Of a stretch of 64,000 nucleotides of DNA, positions 42,279 through 54,100 are shown in pieces. How positions within the stretch are numbered: position 1 is the stretch's first letter; each line of letters starts with the position of its first letter. The stretch comes from Leucobacter ruminantium (GTDB taxonomy: Bacteria; Actinomycetota; Actinomycetes; Actinomycetales; Microbacteriaceae). The notes below the pieces were generated by a model. It was not told where the DNA came from, searched no databases, and saw nothing but the letters and a program-made list of their open reading frames with translations. Both the position numbers and the translations under genes were made by a program. The stretch covers positions 62,001-126,000 of the forward strand of contig NZ_JAGDYL010000005.1 in assembly GCF_017565705.1 (NCBI RefSeq), written 5' to 3'.

Positions 42279-43229
42279 TCAACCGGCGGGGTGCGCGAGA
42301 CCGCTGCGGGCGGCCGCGATCGCGTCGAGCACCCGCAGACGGAGCGCGTTGCCGCGCTCGGCGAAGCCGCGCTGCAGTCTCGCGTACTCCCGTTTCCCGT
42401 CGGCGGTCTCGATGGGGATCGGCGTCAGCGCGCTTCCCGAGGCGCCTGTGAAGCCGCGCACGTCGTAGGGCGAGGCGCGCATGTCGACCTGGCGGATGTC
42501 GCGCGCCAGCACGAAGGCGTCGAGCAGCACCTCGCCCGGCACGATCGGGCCGAGCTTCGCAGCCCACTTGTAGACGTCCATGCCCGCGTGCAGGCAGCCC
42601 GCCTGCTCGAGCTCCGGCTGCGTCTCCCGGGTGGGTTGCAGCGCGTTCAGCGGCGCGGCCTCGGGCGTGAAGAACCGGAACGCGTCGAAGTGCGAGCAAG
42701 ATATCGGATGCTCCTCGACGACCCTGTCGGTCGCCTCGTGCCCGATGCGCAGCGGCAGCGAGACATGTCGCAACTGCTCCGGTCGCATGCGGTAGACCAT
42801 CGCCCACTCGTGCAGCCCGAAGCAGCCGAATCGGGGCGTGCGGTCCAGGGTGCGGCGCAGCAGGGTGTCGACGTAGTCGACGGTGCTGCCGCGACGCGAG
42901 AAGAAGGCCTCGAGGTCGACGGTCGCATCTGCCCGTTCGGGGGCGCCGGGCGAGGGATCCCTCGCGGAAACCGTCGTGTAGTAGCGCCACGCACCGCGTT
43001 CGGCGGCATCCGCGAGCACGACCGCGGGTCCCGGGTGCCAGCGGCGCAGCTCGGTCGGCTTCACCGAGTAATAGGTCCAGAGGAAATCCTCGACCGGATG
43101 CCGCTCGCCGAGTCGTCTGCGCTCGCGGTGGCCTGCGGTGAGTCCGTCGGCGCGCTCGCGGTGGGCGGCTTCGAGGCGGCTCCACTCCTCGCGTGCGAGC
43201 ACGCGGGCGGGAGCGGACGATCGGGGCAC
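42279..43229 (-). CDS. actinobacterial protein of the type usually annotated 3-methyladenine DNA glycosylase
   Basis: 316 aa from the GTG at 43229 (PRSSAPARVLAREEW). The family core is RRLGERHPVEDFLWTYYSVKP, then LRRWHPGPAVVL, later CFGLHEWAMVYRM and the C-terminal DIRQVDMRASPYDVRGF. Homologues in actinobacteria commonly carry the name 3-methyladenine DNA glycosylase, but no helix-hairpin-helix or AAG-type active site is visible, so the enzymatic claim is weak. It is probably cytoplasmic. A loop (SARDPSPGAPE) is encoded by a perfect repeat palindrome. It is monocistronic. Confidence 0.6.
   Translation of the reverse strand: MPRSSAPARVLAREEWSRLEAAHRERADGLTAGHRERRRLGERHPVEDFLWTYYSVKPTELRRWHPGPAVVLADAAERGAWRYYTTVSARDPSPGAPERADATVDLEAFFSRRGSTVDYVDTLLRRTLDRTPRFGCFGLHEWAMVYRMRPEQLRHVSLPLRIGHEATDRVVEEHPISCSHFDAFRFFTPEAAPLNALQPTRETQPELEQAGCLHAGMDVYKWAAKLGPIVPGEVLLDAFVLARDIRQVDMRASPYDVRGFTGASGSALTPIPIETADGKREYARLQRGFAERGNALRLRVLDAIAAARSGLAHPAG
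42950..42965. repeat. GCGAGGGATCCCTCGC palindrome within the glycosylase-like gene
   Basis: A 16-bp symmetric copy of the iterated repeat in a non-conserved loop of the encoded protein. It is the first copy after a 4.6-kb stretch without any. Confidence 0.75.
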
Positions 43230-43376
43230 CCAGCGAGTGTAACGCCGACAGGGGTTTTCCCCTGAGCCGAGTTGGCAGTCCCGCACCGATGGCGTAACCT
43301 GCGACAGGGGAAGAACGCAGCTCAGCGGATCTTTGGGGAAAGGCCGCAGCACAGCGCTTCGAAGGGAAACCGAAGC

Positions 43377-44942
43377 ATGTCCACCGTGCCGAGGAACAAT
43401 ACGGACGAGGGATCGTCGCCGCTCTCGCAGATAGTGGCCGGAATCGAGCGGGCCTACCGCTCCGGCGACCTCGCGCGAACCGCGGAGGCGATCGAGAACC
43501 AGCTGCTCGCAGCCTGGTTCGGCATACACCCGAGCCGATTCGGCGAGATCCTGTCTTCCGCGCTCCGCGACGACCGGGTGCAGAGCCCGGTGCTGACGAT
43601 CATCTTCTCCATGCTCTTCGGGGCGTCATCGGGGGAGGAAGGGGAAGAGGCGGTCCGGGCCGAACTGCCGGGATCCCTGTCGGAAGAAGGGTCCAAGCCG
43701 ACCGACGCGAGTCTCAGGACCGTCGCCCGCATGTTCGAGCTGCGGCTGGAGGGCCGACCCGTCGAAGCGCTCGAACTCGCCGAGGAGCTGGAACGGCGCT
43801 ACGCCGCGCAGCGCTCGGTGTTCGACGGCACCCGGGGCTGGAGGCTGTTCAGCGCCGTGCAGCACGGGCTCACCGCCATGCTCGCCGGGGAGTTCGCCGC
43901 CGCGCTCGTGAGCTTCACCCGCGCCCGCATGCACATCGAGGTGCCCGCGCTCGCCTTCCTCAGCCGCGACGCCTGCGTCAAGGCCGCGCTCATCGAAGCC
44001 CTCTACGGCGACACCGAGAAGGCGAGCTGTCTGCTCGACGAGGCGGATCGCGTGCCGCGCACGTCGAGCTGGGCCGAGGTCGAGATCGACGCGAACTACC
44101 GTGTGGCCGCGGCGATGTGCCGGTCCTCCTCGCCCGAGCAGATGGTGCGCGCGCTCGAGTCGGTGCCGCTGCGCGAGCTCGGGGAGACCTGGCCGTTCCA
44201 CCTGGTCGCGTTGCAGCGCGCGCTGCTGGCGAACGGCGATCCGGGGGAGGCGCTGCGGAGGGTGAACACCTTCGAGCAGCTGCCCCTGCCGAGCGTCGAG
44301 GGCGAGGGGTACTCGGGCAGTGCGCTGCAGCTCTCGGCGGCGCTCAACGCCCTCGCGCGCGGCGATCTGTCGGAGGCGCGGGCGAGGCTCGACCGCGCCG
44401 ACGGCTCCATCGTGGCGACGAAGGTGCTGTGGGCGCTGTTCGAGTTGGCGTCGGGGCGGCCCCGCGAGGCGCTGCGGCTGGCTTCGATGCTGCGCGACGA
44501 GACGCAGGATCTGCGCCGCCTCGATCTCTGGCGTCTCGCCACGCTCGCGGGTGCCTATCTGGCGCTCGGATCGGACGCCGAGTGCGCCGCGGTGATCGAG
44601 CACGTGCTGCGGCTGCCGCGGATACCGAGCGCCATCGAGCTCGGCTTCTTCCCGGCCGACGTGCGGGAGTTCGCGGAGGCCCGCTACCCCGAGTGGCCGC
44701 GGAGGGGCGAGGGATCCGCCCCCGCGTTCAGGCCCTTCAGCGCCAGCGGCGAGGTGCTGACGGAGCGCGAGTTCGAGGTGCTGCGGCTGCTCTCCCGTGG
44801 GCTCTCGCGGGAGCAGATCGCGAGTGAGCAGTTCATAGCGCTGAACACGCTGAAGGGACACCTGCGGTCCCTCTACCGCAAGCTGAACGTCGGCTCTCGC
44901 GCCGCGGCGGTGCTCGAGGGCGAACGGCGCGGTCTGCTCTGA
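43377..44942 (+). CDS. LuxR-family regulator with long helical N-terminal domain
   Basis: 521 aa from the ATG at 43377 (GAAGGG upstream). The C-terminal 65 residues are a LuxR HTH: LTEREFEVLRLLSRGLSREQ, then NTLKGHLRSLYRKLNVGSR. Residues about 90-440 are TPR-like helices, as in the C-terminal part of MalT/LAL regulators, but the ATPase domain of those proteins is missing. It lies directly upstream of the giant surface-protein gene in the same orientation (166 bp apart) and is the obvious candidate to regulate it. The ligand or signal is unknown. Confidence 0.82.
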   Translation: MSTVPRNNTDEGSSPLSQIVAGIERAYRSGDLARTAEAIENQLLAAWFGIHPSRFGEILSSALRDDRVQSPVLTIIFSMLFGASSGEEGEEAVRAELPGSLSEEGSKPTDASLRTVARMFELRLEGRPVEALELAEELERRYAAQRSVFDGTRGWRLFSAVQHGLTAMLAGEFAAALVSFTRARMHIEVPALAFLSRDACVKAALIEALYGDTEKASCLLDEADRVPRTSSWAEVEIDANYRVAAAMCRSSSPEQMVRALESVPLRELGETWPFHLVALQRALLANGDPGEALRRVNTFEQLPLPSVEGEGYSGSALQLSAALNALARGDLSEARARLDRADGSIVATKVLWALFELASGRPREALRLASMLRDETQDLRRLDLWRLATLAGAYLALGSDAECAAVIEHVLRLPRIPSAIELGFFPADVREFAEARYPEWPRRGEGSAPAFRPFSASGEVLTEREFEVLRLLSRGLSREQIASEQFIALNTLKGHLRSLYRKLNVGSRAAAVLEGERRGLL

Positions 44943-45058
44943 TTCCACCCCCGAAACCACCCTTTTCGGCGCGCGCGCCGGGGAGGCCGCCCCCTACTCT
45001 GCAGAGGACTATGGGGAATTCTGCCCGCGTCCCCGATCATTCGGGCTGCGGGCGGCTG

Positions 45059-45087
45059 AGCGCCGCGGAAGGGGAATCCGCGGCGCT
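45059..45087 (+). promoter_or_regulatory. 11-bp hairpin in the 5' leader of the giant surface gene
   Basis: AGCGCCGCGGA at 45059-45069 pairs perfectly with 45077-45087 around the loop AGGGGAA. It ends four bases before the AAAGGGA ribosome binding site (about 45092-45098). It could stabilise the mRNA, terminate the LuxR transcript or modulate translation; the sequence alone does not separate these. Confidence 0.5.
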
Positions 45088-45108
45088 GAATGAAAGGGAA
45101 CGGCTGGG

Positions 45109-48100
45109 ATGGCTGTGATGCGTGAGATTCGTGGCGGGAAGCGCTCGTCGACCTCGTGGGTGGCGAGCATCGCCGCGGGGTCGCTGATCGCGGGCTCGCT
45201 CGTGGCCGTAGGGGTGGGCGCGCAGATGGCGAGCGCCGACACCTTCACCCCCGTCGTCCACGTGACGCAGCCCGACACGCTCGTGCTCGGCGAGGATGTC
45301 TCCCTCGACATCTCCTTCGAGAACGACCTCGCCCAGGGCACGGCGGGCAACAGGTACAACCTCAGCGCCGCCGTGCTGATCCCCGCCGACGTGGATCTGG
45401 TCGAGCCCGCACCGTGGTCGCCGATGGTCGCGTACGGCCCCGGCGATGTGCTGCCCGGGGTCTCGGCTGCCGGCGAGACCTGCGCGAGCCTCGGGCTCGA
45501 AGCCGCCGGCGCCGGACAGCCGGCCGACCGATGCAGGGTGCCCGAGGGCAAGAAATACCTGGTCTTCGAGAACTTCTCGGATCTGCCCGGTTCGGCGACG
45601 ACCGAGGTCGCGCAGTTGAAGCTGCGCCCGCAGGTCGGCGACGGCACGAGCGGCTACGACGTCGGCGACCGCATCCCCGTCACCGTCAACGCCTACACCA
45701 GCAGGGACGAGCGCTTCATCCCCGGTTTCCCCGGCAGCTCGGGCAAGGGCGACGGGGCGACCACCTCGGGCCGGGGCACCGCGACCAGGGACATCCCGGT
45801 GAAGGCGCTGCGCATCGAGAAGAGCGAGCCGAGCCCCGAGAACGAACTGCTGCGCGGCGTGCACACCCAGACCACGATCTACACGCTGCGCGTGAGGCAC
45901 ACCGGTGAGGGCGACCTCGCGAACGCCGAGGTCGTCGACTTCCTGCCCGCGGGCCTCGAGTACCTGGGGGCGTGCTCGCTGACCGACGGCACGACGAACG
46001 CGGGCGGCACGTCCGGCGCGGCCGAGTGGACGGACCCGAACGATCCCTCGCTTCCCGGCGCGCTCACCACGAGCGGCGTCGGGGGCGCCTGCGTCGACGA
46101 GTCCCGCGTCGAGACGATCGTCATGACCGCCGAGATCGCCGACCGCTATCTCGACGCCGACGGCGACCGCACGCTCGAGGTGGGCAAGGTCTACACGCAG
46201 GTCACGTGGAACCTCGGGGCCTGGCAGCAGGCCAGCGGCGGAGTGCCGCAGTCGTTCCCCACCGTAGCGGGCACCGCGGGCGAGACGGTGATCCGGTACC
46301 GCGCGGGCATCCCCCTGTTCGAGAACGAGATGTTCACCGGCTCCGCGCCGACGCCCGAGAGCCGGGCGCAGGGCGCCAACCTCGACAACAACACCGGCCC
46401 GTCGACCCGCCACGGCTCGCCCGACGCGGCCGACCGCGACGGCAAGAACCACGGGACGCTGCGCAACGTCGCGGTGGCGCGCGGAGACTGGAACGGCACC
46501 ACCTCCGAGGACTCCGACAGCGAGATCGTGCATCCCGTCGACGTGCGCCTGGTGAAGAGCGTCGCGACCGAACGCGACGGAGCCGGCGCCCCCGTCTGGG
46601 GCAGCTCGACCTTCCAGCAGGACCGCATCGCCGACTACCGGCTCGAGCTCGCCACGAGCGAGTACGCGGGTGCTGCGGTGAACGCGCGCCCGAACCGCCT
46701 GGTCGACGACCTCGCGAACGGACTGTGCCCCGTGTACCCCTCCGACGTGCGGCTCACCCCGGACAACCCGGACGTGATCCCCGCCGGTGCGAGCGGCGTG
46801 CCCGCCTTCATGCTCGGCGACCCCAACGATCCCGAGGACCGCCAGTACGTGAGCCAGGCGGACTTCGACGCCGCGCTCGCCGCGGCCGGCCTCGCCGAGT
46901 GCGGCTTCGGCAACCCCGACGACGAGGCGCTGTTCAGCGGCGCATCGCTCACCGGCCTCGGTTTCGATCCCTCGACCGGCCATTTCTACCAGAACCTGCA
47001 GCTCGACCCGGTGACCGCGCTCGCGCAGCCCGACGCCGCGCATGACATCGTCTACTCGGCTCGGCAGAACACCAGGTATCTCACCACGGGCGACGAGAGC
47101 GGTTCGACGAGTTCGCTCGACACCGTGACGAACACCGCCGAGATCGAGGCGACTACGACCGCGAGGCCCGGCGTCAGCGGTCTCGAGAACTCGCACGGCC
47201 ACAGCGCGGGCGACGACTACTACGCCTTCGACGACTCCGAGGCCGATGTGCGCGGCGGTGGCAGCTCGATCGACAAGCTCGTGCTGAAGAACGACCCCGT
47301 CTTCGGCGTGCCGGACGCCGCGAGCATCTGGGAGCTGGACTACGGCTCCGGCGCGGTGACCGATCCCTCAGCCCCCGGATACCCCTGGACGAAGAATGAG
47401 AAGACGCCCTTCGCGACGGGCGACGAGGTGTGGTTCAAGATCCACTGGACGACGGCGCGCGGCGCCGATGTGCGCAACCCCGTGCTCGAGGACTTCCTGC
47501 CGGAAGGCGTCGAGTTCGACCCCGACGGGCTCTCGACGACGAACCAGTGGCAGGAGTCGCAGAATCTGCGCGTCTACGCGAGCGACCGCGGCGCACGCTT
47601 CGCGGGTGGCGAGATCGGGCTCGGCGGGTGCCGCGTCGACACGAGCGACGCGGCGTCGGTGCGCGACGCCTACGAGGAGTTCGTCGGAGAGGTCGACTAC
47701 GACGCGGCCGCGGGCAAGCTGAGCTGGGAGCTCGGCTCGCAGGGCTGCTACACCGACACGCCGAGCGCGTCGTCCGACCGGTTCTGGCCGGGAGGCATGG
47801 ATCTCGACATCTACATCAGGGTCACCGTCACCGACGCGCAGGCGTTCGGCGACACCGACATCAGTCAGAACCTGGCGAAGTACCAGCAGATGAACGTGGA
47901 GCGCGAGATCTTCTTCCAGCGCTCGCAGGCTGAGATCACCCCGGACACCTCGGTCAGGCTCGTCAAGGGCGTCGAGTCCGTCGACGCCGCGCCTACCGGA
48001 GGCAACCCCTTCGGCAGCAACGTCGATGACGCCACCGTGGTGCACGATACCGAGGTCGGCTTCCGCATCGACGTGACCGCTCCGAGCTCGCGAACTCGCG

Positions 48101-51100
48101 ACTACGTCGTCTACGACGCCCTTCCCCAGGGTGTCAAGGCCCGCGACCTCAAGGGCTACGACCCCTCCGACGGCACCTTCGCCGGAAGCGCGACGCTGTG
48201 GGACGGCGAGATCTCGCAGGCGACTCCGACGGGGGCCGACGCGGTCGTCTACGACTGGGACGACCCCGCCTTCCCCGCGGCGATCAAGCAGACGATCAGC
48301 GGGACCTACGCGAACCGCTCCATCGTCGTGTGGCGGCTCGACGGCCCCGTCCGCGGCTCCACCGTGCCGGCGGCGTCCGACGACTCTACCCCGGCGCCTC
48401 CGCGCGTCGACCGGGGCTTCTCGCTGCACTACACCGTCGTGGTGCCCGACGGCACTCTGACGGAGGACGGAGGAGGTCCCGCGGCGGTGCTGGAGCAGCG
48501 CTACGAGAACGTCGCCTCTGTCGCGGAGTTCGCGTATGAGAACAACGGCGGAGGCGCATCGACGATCGTGCCGACCGCCGACCCGGGCGAGGCCGTGCCG
48601 AACGGCGGCGGCAACGGCTCGAACGTGCCGGTCTCGAACCGTCAGCCCGGAGCGGGCGAGTTCGGCGCGCCCGCCGACGCCTCGACCGACCCGGCGGGCG
48701 TGCACCTGCCCGGTGCCGAGCTCTCGAAGCGGCTCTGGTCGACCGAGATCGGCCCCGACGACGGCCAGTCCCCGCCCTCGGGCGAGAACGATCTCGACCC
48801 GGCGAACCCCGACGGCGCGATCGTCGAGGGCGAGTACGCGACCTTCGAGTACTCCGTGACGATTCCGGGCGGCACGACCGTGAACAACGGCGTGCTCGCC
48901 GACGACGGCCGCTTCACGCTCGGCTCGACCCCCGTGGACTACGAGTACGTCGCGGGGAGCGCCGAGTTCTTCAAGAACGGTGTGGAGTTCGCGGCCTGCC
49001 CCGAAGACTTCGAGTGCCTGGAGGAGGAGGGCGCCAAGCGCGGCGTGCTGAAGCTCGGGTCGAGCTACACGAACGCGGGCCCGGACGCCGAGACCTTCTC
49101 GGTGCGCATCACCGTCTACGTCGGCAGCGCCGCGGCAGCGCTGCGGCAGAACGACACGCTGACCAACACCGCGCGCTTCACCTCCGTGAGCGCGACCGGA
49201 GCCGCCCAGCCCAAGTCGGCGACGGCGGACGTCGCCTACGTCGAGCCGGCCCTCGCGATCGCGAAGAACGCGACGCCCGACCGCGAGGTCGCAGCCGACG
49301 AGCGGATCGACTACACGCTGACCGTCACGAACCCCGGCGGCCGCCCCAAGAGCTACGACAACGTCGTGAACGATCGTGTGCCGGGGGGTCTCAAGATCGA
49401 GCGGGGCTCGTTCACCGTCAACGGCGCACCGGTCGGAGACGACGCGCTCGTCTTCGCCGACCTCGACGGCAACCCCGACCCCGACGCCGTCTTCAACGGC
49501 GAGGGCGGCACGATCACCTGGGATCCGAGCGACCCGGCCCTCGCCGCGCTCGCCGAGGTGCCCGACGCCGTGACGCTCGGCTACTCGGCCACGATCGATG
49601 CGGACACCGGCGCGGGCAGCTCGTACACGAACCGGGCCGAGGTGACGGGTCACACCCTCCCCGGCACGCTGCCCGACGCAGAGACCCGCCGCGGCGACCG
49701 CGCCGACGATGCCGAGAAGACGATCACCACCAAGCGCGCCGAGCTGAGCAAGCGCGTGCGCGTGGAGGGCGAGACCGCCTACGGTACGAGCGCGTCCGCG
49801 CCGATCGGCCAGACGGTCGAGTACCGGGTCGAGATCGGCCTCGAGCCGCAGGTGAACTACTACAACGCGCGCATCACCGACACCTTCAGCGGTGCCGGCA
49901 TCGGCTCGCCCACGCGCGTCGACATCGTGGGCCCGGTCGCCGCACCGGCGGGCTCGGTCGACGGCGCCTGGAACTACGATGACGGGGTCTGGACCTTCTC
50001 GGGGCCCGGGAACTCGCCGCATCTCGCTGCGAGCCCGGAGGCGCGCACGCTCGTGCTCACCTACCGCGTGAAGCTCGAGCCCGGCATGACGGGCCCCGCG
50101 CTGCGCAACGACGCCGTGTTCGAGTGGACCAAGCGCCCCGGGGGCGACATCGAGAATCCCGGCGACCGCGACTCGGTCACCGAGGGCACCACCGTCACCG
50201 TGCTCGACCCGAGCCTCGCCATCGCGAAGGACGTCAAGTTCTCGGATGAGGGATCGGGCTCGTGGCGCCCCACGCAGGTCGCAGCCGGCAACCCCGACCG
50301 CCGACTCGATTACCGACTGGTCGTGCGCAACACGGCGGCGACGGCGGCGCACAACGTCACCGTCACGGACTGCCTGCCCGCCGGAGTGGTGAACGTCACC
50401 GGCATCTCGCCCGCGGGCGCCTACGCTCCGGCTGCGCCCGGCTGCGCCGGAGGAACCATCACCTGGACCGGCCTCGGTCCGATCGAGGCGGGCGGGTCGC
50501 AGACCCTCGGCTACAGCGCGAGCTTCGCCCAGGCGGACGCCTTCACCTCCGACGCGCAGGGCCGAGGCCTGCCCGTACAGGTGAACACGGGCTCCGTGAC
50601 CCGGTACGAGTCGTTCGGCACCGGAGGACGTGTCTACACGCCGGGCAGCGGCGGACAGCCCGCCATCACCGACACGGCGAACTCCCAGCCGCTCTTCCCG
50701 CGCGTGCAGCTCGCGAAGTCGGTGACGAACGGCGATGTCGCATACGCGGGCACCCCGTTCGGCTGGACGCTGCGCGCCACGAACACCGGGCGCGGAGCCG
50801 TGCAGAGCATCGAGGTGCGCGACACGCTGCCGGCGAACTGGGCCTACACGGCCTCGGTGACGCCCGAGATCCGTCTTAACGGCACCGGCGCATGGCGCGC
50901 GCTGGCCGCACCGACCCTCGACCCGGGCGACCCACGCAAGCTCAGCTGGAGCGAGGCCGACATCCGCGCCGCTCTCGGCCTCGCCGGCGCGAGCCCCGTG
51001 CTGGCCGGGCGGACGGGCACGGAGCCCTACCTGGAGATCCGCTTCTCGGCCACTCCCGGCCAGGCGGCGCTCACCTCCGCGGGGGTGACCCTGCCGAACG

Positions 51101-54100
51101 GCACCAGGGTCGCCCACACGAACACGCTCTCCGCCACGGCGAAGGACACGAGGGGCGCCACGGGCAACGGCAGCGGAGCCTACGTCACCAACACGGGCAG
51201 CGCGAACGCGTTCCTGCACTCCGCCGACCTGAGCGTGACCAAGTCCGACGACATCGAGCTCATCGCCGGCACAACGGGCACGGGCTGGACCATCCGCGTG
51301 CACAACGCGGGGCCCGACACGGCGGCCGGCCCCATCACCGTCTCCGACGAGACGGCCCCGCTGCCGGCCGGCGTCACCGTGAACAGCGTCTCCGGCACCG
51401 GCTGGAACTGCTCGCCGGTCACGCAGCCGCCGACGCCGGGCGACGGCGCGAGCTTCACCTGCGTACGCACGGCTCCCCTCGCCGCCGGTGCAGACACCGA
51501 CCCGATCAGCGTGAACGTGAGCGTCGCCGCGAGCGTGCCGGCCGGCACCCGCGTCGACAACACCGCCGACGTGACCGGGCCGACCCACGATCCCTCGCCC
51601 TCGAACAACGAGGATCCGGGCCGCTTCACCGTGGTGACCGACGCCGACCTCGAGATCGCGAAGACCCTCGGCGACAACAGCCGAGCCTCGCTCAACGCGG
51701 GCGATGACATCTCGTGGAGCATCAGCGTGCGCAACAACGGATCGTCGGATTCGCTGAGCGAGGCCGGGAAGCTCATCACGGTCACCGACACGATTCCCGC
51801 GACGGTCGAGAACGTCGCGGTCGGCGCCCCGCTGCCCGCCGGGTGGTCGCTCGCCCAGAACGGCAACGAGATCGTGCTCACGCTCGCCGCGGGCAATCGC
51901 ATCGCTCCGGGCGACGCGCCGCTCGAATTCGCGGTCACAGGCAAGGTCAAGGCGGGCACGGCGGCCGGAACGGTCATCGAGAACACCGCCATCGTGACCC
52001 CGGGGGCGACCCCGGACTCCGACCCCGACAACAACACCTCGACGGTGCCGACGCAGCCCACCACCAAGACCACCGCGGTGGTCGCGGCGAAGCAGCGCGG
52101 CACGTTCGAGAGCGGCGTCTGGACTCCGGTCGCGTCCGACGCGCCGGTCACCGCGGGCACCCAGCTCAGCTACCTGCTGACGGTGACCAACACCGGTCTC
52201 GCCGAGGCCGACGGCGCGCAGATCTCCGACGCGTTCGCCGACTACCTCGACTACCGGTCCTGGGCGCCCTACCCCGCCGACGAATCCGGTTGGACGACGA
52301 GCGCCGTCGCGGGCGATCCCTCAGCCGTCTTCGTGCTCGGACGACCGCTGCCGCCCGGCCACTCGGCCTCGGTGGTCGTGACCGTCGAGGTCGCGGACGA
52401 CCATGAGGGATCGGTGTTCAACGCGGCGTGCGTCGACGCGGAGAACAACACCGGCACGCTGAACCTGTGCGCCGAGACATCGTCGAGCGGAGACAAGATC
52501 GTGGATCTCGCGCTGCGGAAGAGCCACGTGCTGCCCGCCGGCGCCACGGCCGCGGTGGCGGGCCAGAATCTGCGCTACGTGCTCGAGGTGTTCAACAACG
52601 GGCCGAGCGCCTCGGTCGGCCCGATCACCGTCGCCGACACCCTGCCGGCGGGCTTCGGCTTCGCGGACGGCGTCACTGCGACCGTCAACGGCGCAACTGT
52701 GACGCTCGCCCCGCCCGCACAGGCGACCGACCCGACGACCGGGCGCACGACGCTCACCTGGAGCGTGCCGGGGCCGATCGGCGTCGCTCCCGTCGCAGCA
52801 GGCGCTCCCGCCGTGACGCTGTCGTTCGACGCCTCCGTCGGCGAGGCCGTGACCCCGGGGAGCTACACGAACGCGGCCGAGGTCGAGGGCGTGCGCTGCT
52901 CGCCAGAGCCGGTCGATCCCGTGTGCGTGCCCGAGCCCGATCCCGACCTCGGCAACAACCGCGACACCGATCCGGTGCCGGTCGTCACCCACTCCGAGTT
53001 CTCGATCGAGAAGCAGATCTGGAACGCGCCCGCCGAGCGGTGGGAGGACGATCGGGCCCGCGCCACGGCGGGGGAGACGACGCGCTATCGCATCGTCGTC
53101 ACGAACGCCGGCCCCTCGGCTGCTCCCGTGAACTTCGCCGACGTCCTGCCCGCCGACGTATCGTTCGTCTCGTACCGGAGCGACGAGTGGAACTGCGACA
53201 CCGACAGCGGTCAGCCGGACGGCGCTCCCACGGGCGCCTGCGCCTACACCGCGAACGGAGGCAGACACCCGGTCGGCTCCTCGGAGATCGAGTTCGAGGT
53301 GCGGGTCGCCGCGAACGCGGTGCCCGACGCCGCCGACGAGTACTCGCGCGTCAACCTGGGCACGATCACCTGGCGCGACAGCGACAACCCCGTAGAACGA
53401 TCGGATCGTGACGAGGCGGCCCTCGGCATCGATCGCCACGCCGACCTGGGCGTGGTGAAGCAGGTGCGTCAGAGCGCCCCCGACGGGGCCTGGATCGACG
53501 CGGACGATGCGGCGAACGCCGGAGCCGTCGTCGCGGGCGAGAGCACCTCGTACCGCGTGCTCGTCTCCAACCGCGGTTCGAGCGACGCCGTCGCGCCGCT
53601 CGTGGTGACCGACACCCTGCCCGCGGGGGCGAGCTTCGCCGGGCTCTCGCCGGGCAGCGAGTGGTCGGCGGAGGTCGACACCGCATCTCGGACGGTGACC
53701 TTCACGAGGGATCCCGACCTGGGCGGTCTCCCCGCCGGGGCCGACGATCTGGTGATCGAGTACGCGGTGGGCTTCGAATCGGGGCTGACAGCCGGCGACG
53801 TGCTGCTCAACGTCGCGGAACTCGGCGGCGACACGGTCGCGATCAACGGCGACCCGAACCCGGACAACGATTCGAACCCGGCGAACGTGCGGGTCGAGCG
53901 CTCCGCCGACCTCGCGGTGGCGAAGCAGCACGATCCCTCGCAGGTGCGCATCGGCGACGAGCTGCCCTTCGGCATCACCGTCACCAACAACGGGCCCTCG
54001 GTCGCGAGCGGCATCACCGTGACCGATGAGGTGCCGGCCGGACTCGAGGTGCTCAGCCGGGTCGGCGATGAGAGCGACGGCTGGGTCATCGACGCGGTCG

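Noticed and set aside
47368-51588. A 1406-codon open frame on the minus strand inside the giant surface gene
   Set aside because: Same reason: a GC-skew shadow of the plus-strand codons, without RBS or recognisable sequence.
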